Shown: in pieces, positions 1 through 6,985 of the stretch
Layout of the letters: every line of letters starts with the position of its first letter
Numbering within the stretch: the first letter of the stretch is position 1
Origin: Deltaproteobacteria bacterium
GTDB taxonomy: Bacteria > Desulfobacterota > Binatia > UBA1149 > JAJCZL01
NCBI GenBank assembly: GCA_029262415.1
Contig: JAJCZL010000075.1
Coordinates: forward strand, 1-51,510
Direction of reading: 5' to 3'
Length of the DNA stretch: 51,510 nt
Notes under the pieces: model-generated
What the model saw: the letters and a program-made list of their open reading frames with translations, nothing else
The model's database searches: none
Told to the model about the DNA's origin: nothing
Made by a program: the position numbers and the translations under genes

Positions 1-492
1 CCCTGCGGCATCTGCACCGGCGACACGTCGGTGACCTGTCAATCGGATCTGGAGTGCTCGGGGGCGGGCCTCGGAACCTGCACAGGTTCGACTGCGAGCA
101 GCGCAACGCGTCAGCCAAACAACTGCTCTGACGATGCATACGTCTGCACCGATACCGGCGACGGTGTCAACGGCGAGTGCGCCAGTTCGACGGTCACTTT
201 CTGCGATGGAGTCGTTCGCGCCAGCGGCGATGGCTTCTTGACCTGCTTCAGCAACGCCGATTGCGACTCGATCGCTACGAGCTGCGAAGGCGATTGCGGC
301 GACTGTTTGATTAGTGAGCAAACCAAGTGCTTCCTCGATACCATCCTCGCAACCGGTGAGGCGGATCCGGAGAACCCGGTATTGGTAACCACTTTCTGTA
401 TCCCGCCTGCGTTGAGTGTCTCTGTGAACGGGACAGGCCTACCGGGTCCGGCGCGCGTAAAACTGGATGCACAGGTAACCAAGACGTACTGA
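1..492 (+). CDS. Cys-rich exported protein, C-terminal part (cut by window edge)
   Basis: The reading frame is open from the first base, so the true start lies outside the window. The visible 163 residues are rich in Cys in the spacing CTxxSDC/CxxNADC, a short disulfide-type repeat. The C-terminus has the block FCIPPA then VNGTGLPGPARVKL, matching the ends of the two other Cys-rich proteins nearby (577-3744 and 6986-8971). It is therefore a third member of the same family. Such Cys-spaced proteins are exported and disulfide bonded; no catalytic motif is visible. It lies 84 bp upstream of the next paralog, so the two are probably a tandem duplication. Function unknown. Confidence 0.75.
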   Translation, partial: PCGICTGDTSVTCQSDLECSGAGLGTCTGSTASSATRQPNNCSDDAYVCTDTGDGVNGECASSTVTFCDGVVRASGDGFLTCFSNADCDSIATSCEGDCGDCLISEQTKCFLDTILATGEADPENPVLVTTFCIPPALSVSVNGTGLPGPARVKLDAQVTKTY

Positions 493-530
493 GAGAAAGC
501 ACAGCGGATTCGATAGACGACCAATTGCGA

Positions 531-557
531 CCCACGCGGATCAGCCGTCCGCGTGGG
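531..557 (+). other. Intercistronic hairpin before the Shine-Dalgarno
   Basis: A perfect 10-bp inverted repeat (CCCACGCGGA / TCCGCGTGGG) with a 7-nt loop sits between two paralogous Cys-rich genes, ending a few bases before the GGAGGGG ribosome-binding site of the gene at 577. It has no T-run, so it is not a classical terminator. It could be an mRNA processing or stability element, or a translational control hairpin. Confidence 0.5.
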
Positions 558-576
558 TTCGGAGGGGAATACGAAA

Positions 577-3500
577 ATGAAGCAAAGCAAAAACACAACG
601 CGCCGAATCCTCGGCATGCTCGTCGCGGCAGGACTCGTCCTGGCCACGGGCACCAACGCCTCGGCGTTCTTCGCGCAAGAAAACAGCTGCCTGAGCAAGC
701 TCGGCAAGGCGATCGCGAAGGTAAACAAGATCGCGTACAAAGCGCACGCCAAATGCCTGGACAAGGAGATCGCAGGGAAAGGCTCGCTGCCGTGCCCGAG
801 CGTGGCTGATGCCGTCAAGATCCAAAAGGCGATCGACAAAGCAATATCGGCGGGCGAGAAGAGCTGTGCCAGTACTTGCAGCGTCTCGGGCGTACCCTGC
901 GTAACCGATCGTACGTGCCCGCCTAATCTCGGTTCCGTCGAACTGTGCACCGGCGGTGTCAAGGGAATCCGCTTCGACATCGACAACATCGGCTTCCCCG
1001 GCCCGTTCTGCGAATCTGCGGTGTTTCTTAACCGCCCGATCGACACCGGCGCCGACCTCGGCGAGTGTGCGGGTCTGCTGGCCTCGGCGACCTCAACCAA
1101 CGCCATCAACGCAGTCTACGGCAACATTACTTCTGCCTCACTCATCAGCACCACTGCCGCAAAGTGCCTTGCGACGGCTTCCAAAGCCGTCGCCAAGCTG
1201 GTCAGTACCGCCGCCAAGGGCATCCTCAAGTGCCGCGACGCTGTTAACAAAGGCGGCGCCGGTATTGCCCTCACCGCGTGTGCTACGGACGATGCCAAAC
1301 TGGCAGCGAAAATAGCCAAAGCGGAGACCAAGCTCAGCGTTTTGATGGGCAAGAAATGCATCGACGACGACATAGCGGAACTCGAGCTTTGCAACGGCAC
1401 TGCAACCACCATCGCTGAAGCCGTGGCCTGCTTGACCGCGGGTGCGCGCGAAGTCGCCGAATCCGGTCTCCAATCTGCCGAGCGCAGCTTCTCGCCGGTC
1501 TCACTCGTCGAAGCCGCCTACCCGCCGACGCCTTCGTGCGGAGACGGCGTGGCAAACCAAGTACAAAACGCGTTCCAGTTGCTCGGTGAAGAGTGCGACG
1601 GCGACGACGATTCGGCTTGCCCCGGCGAGTGCGGAGCCGCGGGTGACATCTTCCAGTGCACCTGCCTGAACATCCCGCGTGCGCGCTCCTTCGCTGACGC
1701 CTCGACGTCCGACCTCGACAACGGCTGGACCGGTAAGAACCATAACTCCAACATCATGCACGGCGCCGGGTTCTTCACCGAGCGCCAGAACTGCGATTGT
1801 GACGCCTTCGACACGACCATCACCTGCAGCGGCGGCGCTCGCACCACCGTGTGCACAACCAACGCCGATTGCGAGTTGATCGACGAGGGAACCTGCACAC
1901 TGCGCAGCACAACGTGTACCGGAAGCAGTTCGGATCAGATCTGTGACACCCCGGGGGACACGCTTCCAGTTTGCGCGTTCAATCCCTCTGCGACCGTGAG
2001 TTGCGACCAGTTCGGCAACTTCAACGGGGAGAACACAGATGGCGACTGCACCTACTGCGACGCGTTCAACACCAATCCGTTTACCTCCTGCACCGACCCG
2101 AGCGATTGCCAAGCGCAGTGCTATGACGCCTTGGGAACTCCGGTTGGGCTGTGCGCCCAGCAGAGCGACTGCGGTGCAGGCGAGAGATGCCAAGGCACGT
2201 GTCTGGCCTCCGAGTGCTTGATCCTTCCCAACGGCGCGCCGATCCCGTTGTCAGCCGGTGGCACCGCGGTCTGCGTCATCACCACCTTCGTTGCCGACTC
2301 GGTCGGCACCCAAGACATCGTAACGGGCGACGCCGCAGTCTTCATAGACCAGAACTCGAAGGTGCATCTCGGACTCACCAACCAGGTCCCGTGCCCGGTT
2401 TGCGGAGGATTCTGTTCGAGCGGCGACCGGGTTGGCGATATCTGCGAAGGTACTTGCAGCACCAGCGGCGACGATTGCCGGTTCGACACCGACTGCCCAA
2501 GCGGTGAAACCTGCACCGACGTGTCGGCTGCATGCCCTAACGGCGTCTGTAACCTCAGCCTGATCTGCGGAGGTGGTGGCCTGGGCGGGCTCAATAACGG
2601 TCTGGGCTGCCGCATCGAGGCCGCGTCGGACGTATTCGGCACTGTCTCGAGCGACTGCCCGCCGGACAACAACATCTCGGGTAAGGGCCTTGCCATCAAG
2701 TTCTTCCCGTCAACGACCGGCGAGACGGCTCATGCCAACATCGAGCCGTGCGAAGCCCTTGGGGCTGAGAACTACCAATGCCCCTGCGTCGGCGGAGGCG
2801 TTCCGGGTCGGCCCGTTGCGCCCAACGACTGCACCGCGGTGTGTAACGCCGGGCCGGAGTTCGGTACCCCATGCGGATTCGGTACCGACAACAAAAACGG
2901 TTTCTCAACCGTGTGCGTGGGTGGGTCCAACCCCGGAACCAACTGCCAGACCGATGCGCACTGCAACGGCGGTACCTGTTCGGGCAACCCTACGCATTGC
3001 GTGGGCGAGATCGATCCCGAGTTTGCTTTCGATATCTGCACGACCAACGCCGACTGTAACATCGGTACCTGCGAGAACGCCTGTCCGAGCGGCCGTTGCA
3101 CTCAGCTGTGCCTGCCGGAGACCGATCCGTTCTTCGGCGCCCTTGGTGGAACCGATCCCACTGAAGGGCTTTGTGTGGTACGCGATCTGTTCCACTGCAG
3201 CGGCGAGAAGTTCCAATTCCTCACCTGCACGAGGGCAGATGCGGAAGCCGGCTGCAACGCAACGTGCAGCACATCGGGCACGCCGTGCAACGAACACTCG
3301 CAGTGCCCTTCAGGCGAAACCTGTACAGGTGATTGCGACGTCGCACGTCTGTGCGGTGCGGGTAGCGATAATGTGCTCGGCAACGCCAACGACCAGCCGG
3401 GCGGCGGCATCTGTGTGGTGGACAAGACGGCCTGTTACATTACCGATGTTGAGAACACCTGCACGGTACTCCCGGGCGACCCGGTCGGTTCAGGGCGATT

Positions 3501-3744
3501 CCCCTGTACTCTCGATACCGACTGCCCGGACTTCCCGACCCGTATCTGTGACGGTCCGGTTGCTGCCGCTGCCGGCGAAGGAATACCGAGCCCGACCAAC
3601 CCGCAAACGGTTGCGACGTTCTGCATTCCACGCACCAACAACAGTTCTGTGAATACGGTAGCGGGTCTCGGCGGACCGGGCCGCTTGACCCAAGACAACG
3701 TCGTGGTACCGAACTTCGACTGCCTCGGAGTGACGTGCCCCTGA
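577..3744 (+). CDS. Large secreted Cys-rich repeat protein
   Basis: A 1055-residue exported protein. The ATG at 577 is chosen over the GTG at 553 because GGAGGGG lies just upstream of it and because the signal peptide starts there (MKQSKNTTRR, a hydrophobic core LVAAGLVLA, then ASA cleavage). Residues about 35-300 form a Lys/Ala-rich helical region with sparse Cys pairs (KLGKAIAKVNK, AHAKCLDKEIAGK). From about 310 onward it is dominated by Cys repeats such as CTTNADC, CPSGETC and CGDGV..EECDGD. The C-terminus has TFCIPR..SSVN..AGLGGPGR, shared with the two paralogs. No enzyme motif is seen. Disulfide bonding is inferred and would fit the VKOR-DsbA gene at 13585. Probably a surface or extracellular structural or adhesive protein. 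Confidence 0.85.
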   Translation: MKQSKNTTRRILGMLVAAGLVLATGTNASAFFAQENSCLSKLGKAIAKVNKIAYKAHAKCLDKEIAGKGSLPCPSVADAVKIQKAIDKAISAGEKSCASTCSVSGVPCVTDRTCPPNLGSVELCTGGVKGIRFDIDNIGFPGPFCESAVFLNRPIDTGADLGECAGLLASATSTNAINAVYGNITSASLISTTAAKCLATASKAVAKLVSTAAKGILKCRDAVNKGGAGIALTACATDDAKLAAKIAKAETKLSVLMGKKCIDDDIAELELCNGTATTIAEAVACLTAGAREVAESGLQSAERSFSPVSLVEAAYPPTPSCGDGVANQVQNAFQLLGEECDGDDDSACPGECGAAGDIFQCTCLNIPRARSFADASTSDLDNGWTGKNHNSNIMHGAGFFTERQNCDCDAFDTTITCSGGARTTVCTTNADCELIDEGTCTLRSTTCTGSSSDQICDTPGDTLPVCAFNPSATVSCDQFGNFNGENTDGDCTYCDAFNTNPFTSCTDPSDCQAQCYDALGTPVGLCAQQSDCGAGERCQGTCLASECLILPNGAPIPLSAGGTAVCVITTFVADSVGTQDIVTGDAAVFIDQNSKVHLGLTNQVPCPVCGGFCSSGDRVGDICEGTCSTSGDDCRFDTDCPSGETCTDVSAACPNGVCNLSLICGGGGLGGLNNGLGCRIEAASDVFGTVSSDCPPDNNISGKGLAIKFFPSTTGETAHANIEPCEALGAENYQCPCVGGGVPGRPVAPNDCTAVCNAGPEFGTPCGFGTDNKNGFSTVCVGGSNPGTNCQTDAHCNGGTCSGNPTHCVGEIDPEFAFDICTTNADCNIGTCENACPSGRCTQLCLPETDPFFGALGGTDPTEGLCVVRDLFHCSGEKFQFLTCTRADAEAGCNATCSTSGTPCNEHSQCPSGETCTGDCDVARLCGAGSDNVLGNANDQPGGGICVVDKTACYITDVENTCTVLPGDPVGSGRFPCTLDTDCPDFPTRICDGPVAAAAGEGIPSPTNPQTVATFCIPRTNNSSVNTVAGLGGPGRLTQDNVVVPNFDCLGVTCP

Positions 3745-3764
3745 GACGGAGTTAACAAAGTAGA

Positions 3765-3845
3765 CCGGCCGGACCCTGCCGAACGCAGGGCCCGGCCGGC
3801 GCAACAAAACAAAACGCCGACCGGGCAACCCCGGTCGGCGTTTTT
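3765..3845 (+). terminator. Tandem hairpins, rho-independent terminator
   Basis: Two consecutive hairpins follow the Cys-rich gene. The first pairs 3765-3779 with 3785-3799 (CCGGCCGG and CCCTGC arms). The second pairs CGCCGACCGGG (3815-3825) with CCCGGTCGGCG (3830-3840) and is followed by TTTTT. The opposite strand has AAAA next to the second hairpin, so it may also stop the convergent gene ending at 3871. Confidence 0.85.
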
Positions 3846-3870
3846 CGTTTCGGCTTTTACTAGGGTGAGA

Positions 3871-4929
3871 CTATTCGAGGTCTTCGGGAATGTCGGGGGC
3901 AAGCTCAACCTTACTCTGGTCTTCGACCGCAATGTCTTGCTGAATCTTCGCTTTGCGCGCCGCATCTTTGTCCGAGTAATCGGCGAGCTTGCGCATCTGA
4001 AAGACACCCTTGAACTCAAGCGAAATCGGGAACGGCGCGTTGGCAAGAGTCGCCTGCACATAGGTGCCGCCGATCTCATCAGTGCCGACTTCACGGAAAC
4101 CGTAGCCGGAGATCTGTTGGCCCGAGGCCCCCGACATCGGATTGGTGTTCTTAACCGTCACCATCGCAAACAGCGCATCGTTGACGTTGTCGTCAAGGCG
4201 CAACGATGAGTCGTACTCATCGTTGCTGACCACACGGTGCTCGCCTTTTACGAACAACGCCGGGTTGCGGTCGTCAAGTTTCCACCAGTTCTCCTTCAGG
4301 TCGTTGAATGCCGGGGCCGGAATCGTCCACGCCTCGCCTTTGCTCCTGGCCTTGTCCAGATCGGACTCGAACGGAAGCTGAAGGTCGAGATACGTCCAAC
4401 GCAGCGTTTCCTCAACAACCCGCGACTGACCGTCAACCTCGGCGACCTTGGGAACGTAGCGGATCTTGACGATATCGACATAGGTGTGTCTCAGCTTGGG
4501 CCGCCGCACCGTGAGGAGCAGTTCGGGCGTGCCCTTGTCCAAGGCTGCCTGGTAGCTCTTCATGCCATCGGCGGTAAGCTTATCGAGGTTGACTCGGGTG
4601 ATTATGTCACCTTCGAAGATCCCGTGGTTGTGGGCCACGCTTTGGTCGCTGACTTTAGCCACGACGACCCCATGGACGAACTCGCCGATCGAGTCCTGCA
4701 GTTCCTTGCTGATGGCACCGGCTTCAAACGGGATCCCGAGCGCTTCGCGGTCCAAGCGAACACGAAACTCGGGCATCACTCGGTGTTCAACCCACCAGAC
4801 TCCATCCAGATTGTGCCCGATGACACCTTCTAGAACCGTGCTTTGAAAGTAGGCGCCCGCTGCTGGGGCCAACGTCAGTGTGAAAATGATCGCGCCGAGA
4901 GTCCGTGCGCGCACTAGCCTGTGGCTCAT
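3871..4929 (-). CDS. Exported PDZ-domain protein of unknown function
   Basis: 352 residues. The ATG at 4929 is preferred because GGAGGT lies 4 nt upstream and because it opens a signal peptide (MSHRLVRARTLGAII..LAPAAGAYF). Residues about 60-125 look like a PDZ fold (GVVVAKVSDQSVAHNHGIFEGDIITRV), the type used to recognise peptide C-termini or to scaffold periplasmic proteases. The rest has no motif I recognise and no catalytic Ser/Lys/His set, so it is probably not itself a protease. The C-terminus is acidic. It is convergent with the Cys-rich gene and diverges from the lipoprotein gene at 5243. A periplasmic or surface adaptor role is possible but unproven. Confidence 0.75.
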   Translation of the reverse strand: MSHRLVRARTLGAIIFTLTLAPAAGAYFQSTVLEGVIGHNLDGVWWVEHRVMPEFRVRLDREALGIPFEAGAISKELQDSIGEFVHGVVVAKVSDQSVAHNHGIFEGDIITRVNLDKLTADGMKSYQAALDKGTPELLLTVRRPKLRHTYVDIVKIRYVPKVAEVDGQSRVVEETLRWTYLDLQLPFESDLDKARSKGEAWTIPAPAFNDLKENWWKLDDRNPALFVKGEHRVVSNDEYDSSLRLDDNVNDALFAMVTVKNTNPMSGASGQQISGYGFREVGTDEIGGTYVQATLANAPFPISLEFKGVFQMRKLADYSDKDAARKAKIQQDIAVEDQSKVELAPDIPEDLE

Positions 4930-5242
4930 GATACCTCCGATATGGGTGCTGGGCTCTTGATATTTGTCGTGGCGTGTGGCCAAGTGTCACTAGCCTACGA
5001 GGACCCCGCGAGGGGACAATCGTCAGAATACGCAGATCGAAAATCAAACTCTAACACCCAACACCGACGGGCCATGGGTAGACCCATTGAAATCACGGGA
5101 GTTAAGGCGCGAAGCTGCCCCATGTGAGCTTGACATGGGGCAGCAGTCGCGGCTAGTTTGGGAAAATCGCAGCCTGAGGGGAAGCCGCCTGCATGGCAGG
5201 TCAACTTCCACACTTCAGCGTTAAAAAGGAGACCTAAGCGCA
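4930..5242. promoter_or_regulatory. Divergent intergenic region with 12-bp hairpin
   Basis: This 313-bp spacer holds the 5' regions of the PDZ gene (minus) and a lipoprotein gene (plus). It contains a perfect inverted repeat, GCTGCCCCATGT (5114-5125) and ACATGGGGCAGC (5133-5144), with a 7-nt loop and no T-run. A smaller CCCC-GCGA-GGGG hairpin lies at 5004-5015. AAGGAG at about 5226 serves the gene at 5243. The large hairpin lies about 100 nt before the start codon, so it could be a 5' UTR regulatory element or an operator. No known riboswitch consensus was recognised. Confidence 0.5.
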
Positions 5243-6592
5243 ATGAGTAACCACATTACTCGCAAGTTTTTGGCGGGTGTTACCGCCCTCTCACTTGCAG
5301 CTTTCTACACAGGCTGCAGCAGCGGCGGCGGTGGCGCCACGTTTTTCTGGGGCATCCTCGGCACCGGAGCTAACACATGCTCGAGCGTAATCGTTCGCAT
5401 CGACCTGGCAGCAGCGGGCGCGACAGACGAACAGCTCAACTGCGCGAGAGCCGCTCTCATCGGCGCTGGTTGCACGGTAGACGAAGTTGAAGTTTCGCCG
5501 GGGAGCGGCATCTGGGATGTCACCATCAGCGGTTGTAACTTCTCCGATCTGAGCGACCTGTTCACCTGCACGGTCAACGGTGTTTCGGCATCAGACCTAG
5601 ATGAGTTCTCGGATATTGTCGGTGACAACTGCGGCGGCGGAACGCCTCCTCTCGCTGTCGACGACACCCCGGTGGTGACCACCACAACCACCACGCAGGC
5701 GCCGACGACAACCACGACGGCACCTCCGACCACAACCACAACCGTGTTCCCGGACACAACCACGACCACTGTCGGCGGCACCACGACGACGGTCCTCGGC
5801 ACCACGACGACGGTCCTCGCGACCACGACGACGCTCGGCGTGACCACGACGACGCTGGCCGGGGCGACCTTCGACGTCGTTTACGGCTTCGACTTCCCGA
5901 TGAGCACTGTTGGCGCTCTGCAGATCGACAGTGACTACTCGGGGGCGGGCGGTGAGTTTGACGGAACCGGGGCCAATGTCGCATGCGCCAAGGCTGCGGG
6001 TTTCACCGCACTCGAAGCGTTCAACGACAACGACACCGGTCAGGTTGTCTCGCAGGGCTTCGCCGATAGCGCCGGATTCGCGGCACCTCGTGTGCTTTCG
6101 ACCTGCCGCTTCGTCGACGCCGACGGCACGCCCCCGGCACCGAGCGCTTTCGTCAACACGACGGTCGACTGCTCGGATCTGAACTCCCAGCCGGTGAACT
6201 GCTTCACCAGCGTTCAAAGTGTCACGGCCTGCGCATGCGGCGACTCGACGGTCAACTGCGTCACCGAGAACTGTGACAACGGTGCGTCCTCAGCGACCAA
6301 CACCTGCGGTGACGGAACCGTTAACTGCAGTGCTTGCACCGACGAGCAGTGCGACGACGGCAACGCGACCGACGACGGCAACGGCTGCTCGGCCGACTGC
6401 CAGGACAACAGCACCTGCGGCAACAACATTGTTGAGTCCGCATTCGAGCAGTGCGATGACGGCGGTAGCTGCCAATTCGGTAGCAACCCCGGTGCTGCTT
6501 GCACGTTGCCTGCCGGTGCCGAGTGCACGGGCGGATTCTGTCAGACCCAGAGTGGCGACGGCTGCAGCAGCACCTGTCAGACTGAGCCGTAA
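5243..6592 (+). CDS. Lipoprotein with Thr-rich linker, cohesin-like module and Cys repeats
   Basis: 449 residues. The N-terminus has a lipoprotein-like signal with Cys at residue 25 (AAFYTGC). A roughly 110-residue N-terminal domain follows, then a Thr-rich linker (about 145-205, many TTTTT runs separated by AP or GG). Next is a module at about 208-310 containing TVGALQ and LSTCRF, shared with the lipoproteins at 9183, 9769 and 11095 and resembling a cohesin core. The C-terminus carries DEQCDDGN..GDG/NGCSADC repeats of the DUF4215 / myxococcal disulfide-repeat type. Thr-rich linkers of this kind are commonly O-glycosylated in surface proteins. AAGGAG precedes the start. A strong terminator at 6632 makes it a separate transcription unit. 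Likely surface exposed. Confidence 0.8.
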   Translation: MSNHITRKFLAGVTALSLAAFYTGCSSGGGGATFFWGILGTGANTCSSVIVRIDLAAAGATDEQLNCARAALIGAGCTVDEVEVSPGSGIWDVTISGCNFSDLSDLFTCTVNGVSASDLDEFSDIVGDNCGGGTPPLAVDDTPVVTTTTTTQAPTTTTTAPPTTTTTVFPDTTTTTVGGTTTTVLGTTTTVLATTTTLGVTTTTLAGATFDVVYGFDFPMSTVGALQIDSDYSGAGGEFDGTGANVACAKAAGFTALEAFNDNDTGQVVSQGFADSAGFAAPRVLSTCRFVDADGTPPAPSAFVNTTVDCSDLNSQPVNCFTSVQSVTACACGDSTVNCVTENCDNGASSATNTCGDGTVNCSACTDEQCDDGNATDDGNGCSADCQDNSTCGNNIVESAFEQCDDGGSCQFGSNPGAACTLPAGAECTGGFCQTQSGDGCSSTCQTEP

Positions 6593-6631
6593 GCCGAAAC
6601 GAATCGAAAGATTCAAGGCTAGCTGAAATAG

Positions 6632-6668
6632 CGGCCGGCCCGGGATTCCGGGCCGGCCGTTTTTTTTC
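6632..6668 (+). terminator. Rho-independent terminator
   Basis: A perfect 12-bp stem, CGGCCGGCCCGG (6632-6643) with CCGGGCCGGCCG (6648-6659), has a GATT loop and is followed directly by a run of nine T. It closes the lipoprotein gene that ends at 6592. Confidence 0.95.
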
Positions 6669-6723
6669 GCGTGAAGCTATTTCTCGACCCCTACTTCCAC
6701 TACCGGCAGCCGCGAAAACGCGT

Positions 6724-6746
6724 GTGCATTTGCAATGCACATTTTT
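6724..6746. terminator. Second small terminator-like hairpin
   Basis: GTGCATT (6724-6730) pairs with AATGCAC (6734-6740) around a 3-nt loop and is followed by ATTTTT. It is a back-up to the stronger terminator at 6632, or a separate short-RNA end. The 7-bp stem is weak. Confidence 0.5.
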
Positions 6747-6869
6747 AGAATTCGGTTTTTCGGCGCTAGCGACGGCCCAGATCGATCTCGCGACAGCCGC
6801 TTGACACCCAGCGGCAAGGAAAACCGGGGATTACCAGCTTGCGCTCCCCTGTTTTGTCGTCTATGTCCC

Positions 6870-6898
6870 TTGCCACGTCTGCATCGCTGGCATTAATA
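6870..6898 (+). promoter_or_regulatory. Possible sigma-70-type promoter for the gene at 6986
   Basis: TTGCCA (6870-6875) resembles a -35 box. TAATAT, an 18-nt spacer later at about 6894, resembles a -10 box. It lies about 90 nt before the ATG at 6986 and after both terminators. Between 6747 and 6869 I see nothing else supportable. Confidence 0.35.
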
Positions 6899-6985
6899 TG
6901 GTCGGTGAGCGTCACCAGGGGGGTCCTGTACGGATGTAAGTGCGCATGGTGCGCACACACCGCGGGCCATTTACGGAGGATTTGA

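Noticed and set aside
111-1109. 332-codon minus-strand open frame
   Set aside because: It is antisense to two Cys-rich genes and shows no ribosome-binding site, signal peptide or domain; composition is typical of a shadow frame.
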